Below are positions 18,092 to 26,312 of a DNA stretch of 64,000 nt, piece by piece. This DNA comes from Bacteroidales bacterium (GTDB taxonomy: Bacteria > Bacteroidota > Bacteroidia > Bacteroidales > Muribaculaceae). Where the stretch lies: contig JAAVFG010000040.1 of the NCBI GenBank assembly GCA_014800895.1, positions 1 to 64,000 of the forward strand, written 5' to 3'. Under the pieces are notes generated by a model, which worked only from the letters and a program-made list of their open reading frames with translations, was not told the DNA's origin and did not search any database. Within the stretch, counting starts at the first letter, position 1. Each line of letters opens with the position of its first letter. The position numbers were made by a program, and so were the translations under genes.

Positions 18092-18331
18092 ATGGAAAAA
18101 GATTTATTTATAGAACTTGGAGAGGCTGCTGAGAAGGCGTTTCTTGTTGAAACAGAGTTGGACGGACTCTCTGGAGGAGAAGATTTCAGGACTCATAACG
18201 ATGTTAGATGTTGGTTTGATGGGGCCAATATAGGGTATTGTCCGGGGAATGTGTGTGATGCTCATAATTTGGGTGCATGTCCTGGCAACACATCAGGAGG
18301 AGGTCCCCGCACCTGTCCTCTATCCAAATGA
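18092..18331 (+). CDS. Putative RiPP precursor: double-glycine leader and Cys-rich core
   Basis: The 79-residue peptide begins with an acidic, helical leader (1-29) ending in LSGG at 26-29, the kind of double-glycine site cut by C39-type peptidases. Residues 30-79 form a core rich in Gly, Asn, Pro and Cys, with cysteines at 40, 50, 55, 63 and 75. It contains two related segments, GYCPGNV (48-54) and GACPGNT (61-67). Downstream is a radical SAM/SPASM enzyme, which makes this the likely substrate. It resembles Bacteroidales GG-leader natural-product precursors and Cys-rich thioether peptides, but the exact core pattern is not one I know. No dedicated exporter or protease is nearby. Confidence 0.65.
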   Translation: MEKDLFIELGEAAEKAFLVETELDGLSGGEDFRTHNDVRCWFDGANIGYCPGNVCDAHNLGACPGNTSGGGPRTCPLSK

Positions 18332-18384
18332 TGTGACCAATGGATTTAGTTATCAAACTTACATTCCTCTGAAAAATTTTGTCT

Positions 18385-18428
18385 GAATCTTATAGGTCAA
18401 TGCGTCTTAGTTTTGATCTATAAGATTC
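18385..18428 (+). terminator. Long hairpin between precursor and maturase genes
   Basis: GAATCTTATAGGTCAA (18385-18400) pairs with TTGATCTATAAGATTC (18413-18428): 16 bp with one G-U, around a 12-base loop. It is followed by a T/A-rich but not pure T run. It probably acts as a partial terminator or mRNA stabiliser that sets more precursor than enzyme. No separate promoter for the downstream enzyme is visible. Confidence 0.55.
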
Positions 18429-18478
18429 TATGTTTTAAAATAATGTATTCATATTTAGTCTAATCTAAATAATTTAGA

Positions 18479-19750
18479 ATGAAATATAGCATTTTTAATA
18501 ATCGATTACGCCTATCTGAAAACGCAGATATTATATACAATGCTCTGTCGGAAAAATATATAATTATACGCAAGAATGCGTCTCTCCCACTTCTTTATTC
18601 AGATGAAAATAAGGATGAAATAAATACTCTAACCAGCATGGGGTTTATTGTTCCCGATAATAAGAAAGAAATAGAAGAGGCATTAGGCATTTTCCTGAAA
18701 TCATCTCAAAATGATAATTATTTTAAACTCACAATAAATCCTACATTAAGATGTAATTTCAGATGCTGGTATTGTTATGAGGATCATAAGAACAATTCCA
18801 ACATGAACGAAGAGACTTTCAATGCAATCAAGTCACTTATTGACAAACTTACAGATAGATATCATAAATTAGAATTAGCTTTCTTTGGAGGAGAACCAAT
18901 ATTAGAATTTAGCAGAGTAGTTTTACCCTTGATTCAATATACCAAAGAAATCTCATACAAAAAGGGGAAAGAATATATCATCACCTTCACAACGAATGGA
19001 TATTTGTTTACCCCTGAAATTATTAGAAAATTATCTCTCTACAACATAGGAGTCTCACAGATAACTCTTGATGGTGGACCTCTTTCCCATAATGAAACAA
19101 GAAAAGCCAAAGGAGATGATTCGTTTATTACTATTATAAGGAATATTAAAGAGTTAGCTCATAATGGCTTGCCTGTTTTAATTCGGATTAATGTTACACA
19201 ACGAAATGTTAAGAGTGCATTAGAGATACCCGAATATTTTAGTTCTCTTAATAAACAAGATAAATCGAATCTAACTATCCTTGTTCAACAAGTATGGCAA
19301 GATAAAGAAAATGATATCCTCAATGAGATTTGGGATATATATGAAGCTTTCATAAAAATTGGAATTTATCCATGGCGTATCTCCTTTAACAATTTAGAGA
19401 CAATTTGTTATGCTGACTGTTTACATTCGGCGGTAATTAACTATGATGGGAGAGTCTTCAAATGTACAGCGATAGACTTCTCAAAATTTAAGGAAGATAC
19501 GACCATACACGATAATGTCTTATCTTCCTTAGAATTACGCTTTAATGAACGCATTCAGAAGAGGCTATCTAACAAATCATGCAACAGCTGTAGAATATAT
19601 CCCATTTGTGGAGGAGGGTGTTCTAAACACGTTGATCAAGCGGCTGACTGTAAAGAATATTGCCTATATCCATCAGAGAAGGATAAAGATAAAATGGTTA
19701 AAAATATAATCTATCAAATTCTAAAACTTAGAAAATTAGGATTGCGTTGA
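18479..19750 (+). CDS. Radical SAM/SPASM peptide maturase
   Basis: The 423-residue enzyme has the radical SAM cluster motif C92-x3-C96-x2-C99 in RCNFRCWYC, and the SAM-binding FFGGEP at 135-140. A complete SPASM domain for auxiliary Fe-S clusters follows: C314-x9-G-x4-C329, then C368-x2-C371-x5-C377-x3-C381 and C391, plus C395. Residues 1-80 may be the leader-recognition region. SPASM enzymes of this type install thioether, C-C or C-O crosslinks in peptides. The Cys-rich peptide 147 bases upstream is the obvious substrate. Low GC relative to its neighbours hints at horizontal transfer. It is not an anaerobic sulfatase maturase by context, as no sulfatase is nearby. Confidence 0.85.
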   Translation: MKYSIFNNRLRLSENADIIYNALSEKYIIIRKNASLPLLYSDENKDEINTLTSMGFIVPDNKKEIEEALGIFLKSSQNDNYFKLTINPTLRCNFRCWYCYEDHKNNSNMNEETFNAIKSLIDKLTDRYHKLELAFFGGEPILEFSRVVLPLIQYTKEISYKKGKEYIITFTTNGYLFTPEIIRKLSLYNIGVSQITLDGGPLSHNETRKAKGDDSFITIIRNIKELAHNGLPVLIRINVTQRNVKSALEIPEYFSSLNKQDKSNLTILVQQVWQDKENDILNEIWDIYEAFIKIGIYPWRISFNNLETICYADCLHSAVINYDGRVFKCTAIDFSKFKEDTTIHDNVLSSLELRFNERIQKRLSNKSCNSCRIYPICGGGCSKHVDQAADCKEYCLYPSEKDKDKMVKNIIYQILKLRKLGLR

Positions 19751-19790
19751 AGTCCTGTTTCAAAATTATCACTTAATGTTTTAAATATAA

Positions 19791-19836
19791 AATAATGAGG
19801 AGGTTGGAAATCTGAGTTTCCAACCTCCGCATTATT
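19791..19836. terminator. Bidirectional terminator between maturase and proA
   Basis: GGAGGTTGGAAA (19799-19810) pairs perfectly with TTTCCAACCTCC (19817-19828) around TCTGAG. Outer AATAATG and CATTATT segments extend the stem and supply the T-rich tails on both strands. It separates the convergent maturase and proA genes. Confidence 0.85.
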
Positions 19837-19856
19837 TTATATTTCTCACCTATTTC

Positions 19857-21104
19857 TTACGATCTCACTTGCCCTTCCCCTTCAAGAAGGTATTTATAGG
19901 TGGTCATTTCACGCAGGCCCATAGGACCGCGGGCACCTAATTTCTGTGTGGATATACCTATCTCAGCCCCTAAACCGAATTGAGCGCCATCTGTAAAGCT
20001 CGTGGGAAGATTGACATACACACAGGAGGCATCAACCTCTCTCTGGAATTTCTCGGCAAAGATAGGAGCCATCGTGATGATGGATTCGCTATGCCCCGAC
20101 CCATGCTTAGCGATGTGCTCGATTGCATCATCTATACTTGCCACAATCTTTATACCCATCTTATAATCCATCCACTCCGTATCCCAGTCCTCCTCACGGG
20201 CGGGTACAAGAAGTTCGTTAGGATAATAATTCTTCAAGATCTCCATGGCACACGGCTCCACATGCAGTTCAACCCTCTTTTCAGCTAACGGAGCTGTCAG
20301 CTCCGGCAGATTCCATATCCTGTCCTGATGCACAAGAAGAGTGTCGAGAGCATTACATACAGAGGGACGACGGAGTTTGGAATTAGCCACGCATTTTATA
20401 CCGACATTATAGTCAGCATAATCATCGAAATAGAGATGCACCACTCCCGCTCCGGTCTCTATCACAGGAACCTTGGCATTATCACGCACGAAATCTATCA
20501 GCTTTCTTCCCCCGCGCGGGATACATACATCCACATAGCCGACAGCGTTGAGCAATGCGGCGGTAGCGTCATGCGTGGCAGGGAGCAACTCGGCTACATT
20601 TTCCGACACCCCTTCCTCTCTCAATGCTCGATGGATTATCTCCATAGCAGCAAGATTTGACTCCTCAGCATCTTTTCCTCCCTTGAGGATACAAGCGTTA
20701 CCACTCTTAAAGCAGATCGAGAAGACATCAATTGTGACATTCGGACGCGCTTCATATATCACCCCTATCACCCCGAAGGGAACACTCACTTTCTTAAGTC
20801 TAATGCCATTTGGAAGAATACGCTCCTCAAGCACCTCCCCGACAGGGGAAGGAAGTGTGGCTACATTTCTTATATCTCCCGCTATTCCGGCGATACGCTC
20901 TTCGGTAAGTTTCAGACGGTCATAAAGAGGATTATCTTCCGACATTTTATCCAGATCCCTCTTATTAGCTTCAAGAAGCATATCCCGGTTTGCCTCCAAA
21001 AGATCGGCAAGCTTGAGCAATACCTCATTACGCTTATCATCATCAATGGAGGATAATGTCCTTGATGCCGCTTTTACTTTTTTGAATATCTCGTTTAATT
21101 CCAT
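19857..21104 (-). CDS. proA: Gamma-glutamyl phosphate reductase
   Basis: ProA reduces gamma-glutamyl phosphate to glutamate semialdehyde with NADPH in proline synthesis. It is an aldehyde-dehydrogenase-fold enzyme with GVIGVIYEARPNVT near 110-123, the cofactor region GNACILKGGKDAEESN, and the catalytic cysteine in SVCNALDTLLVHQ. I prefer the ATG at 21104 (415 residues, MELNEIF): an AAAGGAG ribosome site lies 7 bases before it, while the in-frame codon at 21125 is TTG and overlaps the end of proB. proB ends 13 bases upstream, forming proC-proB-proA. Confidence 0.95.
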   Translation of the reverse strand: MELNEIFKKVKAASRTLSSIDDDKRNEVLLKLADLLEANRDMLLEANKRDLDKMSEDNPLYDRLKLTEERIAGIAGDIRNVATLPSPVGEVLEERILPNGIRLKKVSVPFGVIGVIYEARPNVTIDVFSICFKSGNACILKGGKDAEESNLAAMEIIHRALREEGVSENVAELLPATHDATAALLNAVGYVDVCIPRGGRKLIDFVRDNAKVPVIETGAGVVHLYFDDYADYNVGIKCVANSKLRRPSVCNALDTLLVHQDRIWNLPELTAPLAEKRVELHVEPCAMEILKNYYPNELLVPAREEDWDTEWMDYKMGIKIVASIDDAIEHIAKHGSGHSESIITMAPIFAEKFQREVDASCVYVNLPTSFTDGAQFGLGAEIGISTQKLGARGPMGLREMTTYKYLLEGEGQVRS

Positions 21105-21117
21105 TGTAATACTCCTT

Positions 21118-22188
21118 TTATTCAATATATAGATAGTCGTAATGCACCATCGGTCGCTCCCCTTTCATACCGACCGTCTGGCGTGCGTTTCCACTGTCTA
21201 TGGAAGCTTTTCCTACACCTATCAGACTTCCTTTCTCATCATATATATTCACTATGTCCCCCTCTTCCCAATCTCCTTCCACGCTGACTACTCCGACCGG
21301 GAGAAGCGATACGGCGCTATCGCCGCGCAACACTTCCTCCGCCTGACGGTCGACAACAATCTTACCTTTGGCAAAGGAAGAGGAGTGTGCTATCCATCTT
21401 TTGACAGTGCTTAGCCCTTCATTGCTCGGAAGAAAAACGGTATGAGGCACATTTTCGGGGGAGTTGACAAGGTCAACGAGCACGTTGGGGCGTTCACCTT
21501 TGGCGATAATGACCATCACACCTTCTTCGCTCACCTTTGATGCGATACCGGATTTCGTGCCCATGCCTCCACGTCCGAATCCGCTCTTGGACGCCACTAC
21601 ATTCCCGCTTACATCCTCGCCCGGCATCACCTTCTCAATCAACCGGGAAGAAGGGTCGGAGGGATTTCCGGTGTAGATACCGTCTACGTTTGAAAGGATA
21701 ATTAGCATATCGGCATCCACCATTGTTGCTATCATTCCGGAAAGCTCATCGTTATCAGTAAACATCAGTTCGGTAAGGGATGCGGTATCGTTTTCATTCA
21801 CAATAGGGATCACTCCATTCTCTATCATCGTGAGCATACATGCGCGCTGATTGAGATAAGAACTTCTTGATCCGAAATTTTCCTTTTGTGTCAGTACCTG
21901 CCCCACGACTATTCCGTATAGGCCGAAAAGGTCATTATATATATTGATTAGTTTCACCTGCCCAACGGAGGAAAATAGCTGGCGCGCCGCCACGCTATCA
22001 AGCTGACGGAGAGGAGTGACCGCACCCCTGCCGCATGCCACCGCACCACTCGATATCATTATAATCTCGTGCCCCATAGAGCGAAGTGTCGCCACCTGAT
22101 CTACGATTGCCGACATATTGGTGACATTAGGCTTGCCATCTTTGCGTGTCAATACATTACTTCCTATCTTGACTACTATTCTTGACAT
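21118..22188 (-). CDS. proB: Glutamate 5-kinase
   Basis: ProB phosphorylates glutamate with ATP in the first, usually proline-inhibited step of proline synthesis. The amino-acid-kinase domain starts with VVKIGSNVLT and includes IISSGAVACGR near 45 and the GGMGTKSGIASKVS segment near 210-225. A C-terminal PUA domain (about 270-356) brings the length to 356, the full bacterial form. It lies 4 bases after proC and 13 before proA, so all three proline genes are probably read from one promoter upstream of proC. Confidence 0.95.
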   Translation of the reverse strand: MSRIVVKIGSNVLTRKDGKPNVTNMSAIVDQVATLRSMGHEIIMISSGAVACGRGAVTPLRQLDSVAARQLFSSVGQVKLINIYNDLFGLYGIVVGQVLTQKENFGSRSSYLNQRACMLTMIENGVIPIVNENDTASLTELMFTDNDELSGMIATMVDADMLIILSNVDGIYTGNPSDPSSRLIEKVMPGEDVSGNVVASKSGFGRGGMGTKSGIASKVSEEGVMVIIAKGERPNVLVDLVNSPENVPHTVFLPSNEGLSTVKRWIAHSSSFAKGKIVVDRQAEEVLRGDSAVSLLPVGVVSVEGDWEEGDIVNIYDEKGSLIGVGKASIDSGNARQTVGMKGERPMVHYDYLYIE

Positions 22189-22192
22189 ATTA

Positions 22193-22963
22193 TTATATGT
22201 TGGGTATTAAACCTTTGATTACTGCATTTGTGAAACCTGCGCTTTCCATAGCGTTCAAACCCCGGATAGTCAATCCTCCCGGAGTGGTCACTTTATCTAT
22301 CTCCGCTTCGGCGTGTTCGCCGTCGGCAAGCAGAAGAGCTGCGCCTTTCACTGTCTGCGCCACAATATCCTGCGCTTCAGAAGCCCTGAAGCCAAGCTGA
22401 ACACCACCTTCTGTCGCCGCCCGTATATAACGAAGGGCATATGCTATGCCACAGGAGGCTAAGGAGGTAGCGGCAGGAAGCAAGCGCTCCTCTATCACCT
22501 TCACTTCTCCCAACCGTCTATATAATTCTATATCAGGATTCCGGTCGTTACCGGTGACGGGGACTATGAATGTCATGGATTCTCTCAGTCTTACGGCAGT
22601 ATTGGGCATGGAAAGAGAAATTGTGGGACAATAGCCGTTATAATCAAACCATCCTCTCAGATCTTCACCGCTCACTCCCGCAGCCACGACAGATACTGCC
22701 TGATAGTTATAATGGAGAGTATCCTTGATTTCTGCGACAACGCCGGGTAATATCCAGGGCTTAACCGCAATGAACACAACGTCTGCCCCTTTCACAGCTT
22801 CCTTATTATCATTAGTAGTTTTCAGACCTTTATCCCGAAATGAGACCAGTTTATTCTCATGCGGATTGGATATCGTGATATCCTCCGGATTCATCCCCGA
22901 CTCCACGAGTCCGAGCGCGATAGCGCCTCCCATTGCGCCTGCTCCTATGATAGATATTTTCAT
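22193..22963 (-). CDS. proC: Pyrroline-5-carboxylate reductase
   Basis: ProC reduces pyrroline-5-carboxylate to proline, the last step of the pathway. The N-terminal Rossmann motif GAGAMGGAIALGL is at 7-19. AVKPW marks the cofactor domain near 67. The C-terminal dimerisation domain carries the conserved VTTPGGLTIRGLNAME near 224-239. Length (256) is close to the family's norm. It is first in the proC-proB-proA cluster. Having all three genes in a row is neat but not unusual for this phylum. Confidence 0.94.
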   Translation of the reverse strand: MKISIIGAGAMGGAIALGLVESGMNPEDITISNPHENKLVSFRDKGLKTTNDNKEAVKGADVVFIAVKPWILPGVVAEIKDTLHYNYQAVSVVAAGVSGEDLRGWFDYNGYCPTISLSMPNTAVRLRESMTFIVPVTGNDRNPDIELYRRLGEVKVIEERLLPAATSLASCGIAYALRYIRAATEGGVQLGFRASEAQDIVAQTVKGAALLLADGEHAEAEIDKVTTPGGLTIRGLNAMESAGFTNAVIKGLIPNI

Positions 22964-23066
22964 TTTATATTCTAATTACTATTCTTAAAACAATCACGAA
23001 TAAGAAAATGGACATCTGAGAGATGGATTATTATAATTCTCATCCTATATTTTTGAAAAAAAGTAT

Positions 23067-23074
23067 TAACTTTG
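23067..23074 (+). promoter_or_regulatory. -7 box ahead of a small lipoprotein gene
   Basis: TAACTTTG matches the Bacteroidota -7 consensus. It lies within an open upstream extension of the lipoprotein reading frame, so the transcript begins near 23080. This rules out the ATG at 23023 and supports the start at 23143. No good -33 box was found. Confidence 0.45.
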
Positions 23075-23142
23075 CAAAGATTTTGGATAAAAACATACCA
23101 ATCAATCTAATCTACTTATTATTAACCAAAAAATTATTGAAA

Positions 23143-23709
23143 ATGAAGAAATTTTTTCTGATGCTTGCAGTAGCTCTTCCGATGTTCTTCCTCGCATCTT
23201 GCGGCGATGACAACGATGAGGATTTGAAGGATGACTTCTCAATTCCCCAGCTGGTGATCAACGCCAACAACACTCTCACTATCGCCCCCGGTAATATCTA
23301 TCTCGAATGGGGTGACAGCAAAAGAGAGGTGAAGGAAGATATGCCCTCCCGCTATTATTTAGCTGTTGAAGCAGACCATAACTTAGGCTACACCTACAAT
23401 GAGAATGGCGCATATCCCTTCTATGCCTATAGCTTCATCAACGGCGGTCTTGCAGCTGCCACTATCGCTGTCACTGTAGAGCAGGATGAGCAGGTAGATT
23501 TTGAGAAATACTTCAAGGATAACGGCTACAAGGATATCTCTTCTGATGATGAGGATTTCTTTACATATCAGTCTAAAGATAAGGTTTGCCTCGTAACTTA
23601 CGGTTATGATTATGGCGACATCATGTTGATCTGGGTGCCCAACACAAGAAGCGACTTCCGCTCTATCATCGCAGAGCAGTCTCAGCTCATCAATTCTCTA
23701 AAGAAATAA
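23143..23709 (+). CDS. Putative lipoprotein of unknown function
   Basis: Starting at 23143 gives 188 residues with a lipoprotein signal (MKKFFLMLAVALPMFFLASC) and lipid attachment at Cys20, followed by an acidic GDDNDEDLKDD stretch. That acidic start after the cysteine resembles the Bacteroidota lipoprotein export signal for surface display. The rest is probably beta-rich, with many aromatic residues and no motif I recognise. A second lipoprotein gene follows 84 bases downstream and may share the transcript. Confidence 0.65.
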   Translation: MKKFFLMLAVALPMFFLASCGDDNDEDLKDDFSIPQLVINANNTLTIAPGNIYLEWGDSKREVKEDMPSRYYLAVEADHNLGYTYNENGAYPFYAYSFINGGLAAATIAVTVEQDEQVDFEKYFKDNGYKDISSDDEDFFTYQSKDKVCLVTYGYDYGDIMLIWVPNTRSDFRSIIAEQSQLINSLKK

Positions 23710-23793
23710 TTTATATTAGCAGTATTATCCATAATATAATCGGCATCTTCCGGGGATCTGCCCAAGATGACGATTACCAAATTCTCAAATAAA

Positions 23794-24270
23794 ATGAAGA
23801 AGGTATTTTCATTCGCATGCGCCGCATCTCTCGTAGTTCTCGCTACATCTTGTGGCGGCAACAAAGCTGATGCTTCTGCCGATTCTCTTATTGACTCTGC
23901 AGCCGCTGATTCTGTAGTAGCTGTGATCGATGACACTCTGACCGCCGTTGAGGCAACCGACTCCACAGTCACTGTTGCTCAGGAGGTGGTTGAAGAGGTT
24001 GCCGCAGCTCCCTCCGAGACAAAGAAAACTGTAAAAGACGCAGTAAAGAAAGGTGTTGACAAAGCAAAGGATGCAACTGACAAGGCAGCAGCAGATGCCG
24101 AGAAGGCTGCACAGGAAGCTAAGGATAAGGCTGCCGCTGCCGCTCAGGAAGCTAAAGATAAAGCAAACTCCGCCATCAACAAGGTAGTGGAGAAGACTGA
24201 GGCTGCCGCTAAGGATGCAGCGGAAAAAACTGCCGCTAAGGATTGGAAAAACAAAAAGAAAAATAACTGA
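23794..24270 (+). CDS. Ala/Lys/Glu-rich helical lipoprotein
   Basis: The start at 23794 gives 158 residues with the lipoprotein signal MKKVFSFACAASLVVLATSC, ahead of an Asp/Ala/Ser-rich spacer. From about residue 70 the chain is a continuous charged helix built from repeats like AEKAAQEAKDKAAAAAQEAKDKA, similar in composition to LEA or apolipophorin-type helices. It may be a periplasmic spacer or envelope-tethering protein comparable in form to small Ala/Lys-rich lipoproteins. No function is assigned. A strong terminator follows directly. Confidence 0.65.
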   Translation: MKKVFSFACAASLVVLATSCGGNKADASADSLIDSAAADSVVAVIDDTLTAVEATDSTVTVAQEVVEEVAAAPSETKKTVKDAVKKGVDKAKDATDKAAADAEKAAQEAKDKAAAAAQEAKDKANSAINKVVEKTEAAAKDAAEKTAAKDWKNKKKNN

Positions 24271-24291
24271 TATTTTCTTCCCTACTCTAAC

Positions 24292-24327
24292 AAAAAAGAG
24301 ACTGTTTGAACACAGTCTCTTTTTTTA
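24292..24327 (+). terminator. Terminator after the helical lipoprotein gene
   Basis: GAGACTGT (24298-24305) pairs with ACAGTCTC (24312-24319) around TTGAAC. The stem is extended by A6 on the left and T8 on the right, a standard intrinsic terminator. Confidence 0.85.
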
Positions 24328-24458
24328 CTTTTATATCTGATGTAACAATATAAACCTTATAGTTAAAGCCTTGCATATGGAAAAATATCTTCCCGGGGAA
24401 AGAATTACCCAAAGATTTCAAAAAAATTACAGGATTTGATATTTTTTTCTTGAAAAAT

Positions 24459-24489
24459 TTTGCAGAATAAAAAAAAAGTAGTAACTTTG
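24459..24489 (+). promoter_or_regulatory. Promoter of the initiator tRNA gene
   Basis: TTTG (24459-24462) is followed by exactly 19 bases and TAACTTTG (24482-24489), a full-consensus Bacteroidota promoter. Transcription would begin near 24496, giving an 8-base leader before the tRNA. Confidence 0.8.
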
Positions 24490-24503
24490 CATTGTTGAAA
24501 CAC

Positions 24504-24575
<72 letters not shown>

Positions 24576-24580
24576 CTAAG

Positions 24581-24611
24581 AGAGAGGCTTCTTTTGAAGC
24601 CTCTCTTTTTT
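24581..24611 (+). terminator. tRNA-fMet terminator
   Basis: AGAGAGGCTTC (24581-24591) pairs perfectly with GAAGCCTCTCT (24596-24606) around TTTT and is followed by a T run. It begins five bases after the tRNA, so the tRNA is a single-gene transcription unit. Confidence 0.9.
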
Positions 24612-24654
24612 ATTCCCTTTTACTTACTTTCTCTGCTATAAAGATTATAGTAAA

Positions 24655-24684
24655 TTGATAATTGCATAAATATTTTTATATTTG
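24655..24684 (+). promoter_or_regulatory. Promoter of the AAA/PD-(D/E)XK gene
   Basis: TTG (24655-24657), 19 bases, then TATATTTG (24677-24684) fits the Bacteroidota pattern. The start codon at 24711 is 26 bases beyond the -7 box. Confidence 0.65.
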
Positions 24685-24710
24685 CAGTCGGAACCATAAA
24701 TTAAGTCAGC

Positions 24711-26270
24711 ATGGATGTAAGAAAAATAAAATATCCGGTAGGTATACAGACTTTCTCCGAGATAATTACGGAGAAGTATTTCTATGTTGACAAAACAGCT
24801 TTGGTCTATCAACTTGTCAATGATTCCAAATATATCTTCCTTAGCCGTCCCCGTCGATTTGGGAAAAGTCTGCTGATGTCTACTCTTGAGGCTTATTTTA
24901 AAGGCATGAGAGAATTATTCACAGGTCTGGATATAATGAAGCTCGAAAACGAGTGGTATGTGTATCCGGTTTTCTGTTTTGATCTCAGTGGAGAAAACTA
25001 TACCTCCGTAGAGCGAATGATAGAACATATCAAAGCCTATCTTGATATGATTGAAGAAGACTATGGATTAAAGGCAGAGGGAAGTATATCCACTCGGATG
25101 CAACTTCTACTCCGTCAAGCCTACAGAAAATATGGTAAACGGGTTGTTGTACTCGTTGATGAATATGATAAGCCTATTCTTGATTGCATTCACTCCGCCT
25201 CTCTTAATGAGTCTCTCAAAAATGAGCTCAGGGCATTCTATTCAGCAATCAAGGCATCCGATGAGTATATACGCTTCACAATGCTTACCGGTATAACTAA
25301 ATTCGGCAAGGTCTCTATTTTCAGTGGTCTTAATAATCTTCTTGATATATCTCTTCTGCCTGCATATAATGCTATTTGCGGTATTACACAGAGGGAGTTT
25401 CAAGAAAAATTCAAGGAGCCTGTCAAAATATTCGCACATTCCCTTAATATCCACCCGGATAAGGCGTGGAGTCGGTTCAAAACTCTTTATGACGGTTATC
25501 ACTTCTCACACACAGGCGACTTTATATATAATCCTTTCAGTGTATTAAGTGCTCTAAAAATTGAACAATTCAAGAACTATTGGTATGAAACAGCCTCTCC
25601 AACCTTTTTAATTAAATTGATTGAGAGTCATTCCTATAGCCTTGATAAACTTGAGGGAGCGCGTAGAAGAGAATCGCAGTTGGGAAATATTACTGATATT
25701 GATAATGACTTTGTTCCACTGCTTTATCAATCAGGATATCTGACTATAAAGGACTACGATTTTTCCTCAGATGAGTATGTTCTGGGGTTTCCCAATCTTG
25801 AAGTAAGAAAGGCCTTTTGGGAATCTATGGTTGATCATTTTTTCCGCAATCGCAACGGTGGAAGTGAGTTTGACATAAATAGATTTCCTCACGACATAAA
25901 CTCAGGAAATCCCGAAGGTTTTATGAGTCGACTCCAAAGTCTTTTTGCCGATACAAGTTCTGAATATGAGTTTAATAAAGAAATTCATTTTCAGAATATG
26001 ATGGCAACGGTTGCCAAGATGTTAGGTCTTACGGTCAGAACAGAGGTACACTCAAGTGCCGGTCGTTGTGATATGCAAATTCTCACACCGCAATATATTT
26101 ACATTTTTGAATTCAAAATTGATAGCTCCGCCACGGACGCTCTCTCGCAGATAAAGAAAAGAGGATATGCCGAACCATTTGGAGCAGATTCAAGATCAAA
26201 GTTTATAATTGGTGCGAATTTCTCTTCTGCTTCGCGCACATTTACAGATTGGATAATTGAAAGTATTTAA
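24711..26270 (+). CDS. AAA-ATPase-like protein with C-terminal PD-(D/E)XK nuclease domain
   Basis: The 519-residue protein belongs to the Bacteroidota-expanded AAA-ATPase-like/DUF1703 family. The N-terminal ATPase begins with the family opening KYPVGIQTFSEII, has a P-loop variant SRPRRFGKSLL near 46-56 and a Walker B VVLVDEYDKPILD near 145-157. The C-terminal domain has GRCDMQIL followed by IYIFEFKI, the D and E-x-K of a PD-(D/E)XK nuclease, near 450-470. Members are present in many copies in gut Bacteroidales, with unproven function; defence or mobile-element control has been suggested. The gene is moderately AT-rich and may travel on its own. Confidence 0.85.
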   Translation: MDVRKIKYPVGIQTFSEIITEKYFYVDKTALVYQLVNDSKYIFLSRPRRFGKSLLMSTLEAYFKGMRELFTGLDIMKLENEWYVYPVFCFDLSGENYTSVERMIEHIKAYLDMIEEDYGLKAEGSISTRMQLLLRQAYRKYGKRVVVLVDEYDKPILDCIHSASLNESLKNELRAFYSAIKASDEYIRFTMLTGITKFGKVSIFSGLNNLLDISLLPAYNAICGITQREFQEKFKEPVKIFAHSLNIHPDKAWSRFKTLYDGYHFSHTGDFIYNPFSVLSALKIEQFKNYWYETASPTFLIKLIESHSYSLDKLEGARRRESQLGNITDIDNDFVPLLYQSGYLTIKDYDFSSDEYVLGFPNLEVRKAFWESMVDHFFRNRNGGSEFDINRFPHDINSGNPEGFMSRLQSLFADTSSEYEFNKEIHFQNMMATVAKMLGLTVRTEVHSSAGRCDMQILTPQYIYIFEFKIDSSATDALSQIKKRGYAEPFGADSRSKFIIGANFSSASRTFTDWIIESI

Positions 26271-26312
26271 GGAGATTATTAATCCTTAAGAAATTCTTCA
26301 TAGTATAAAAAT

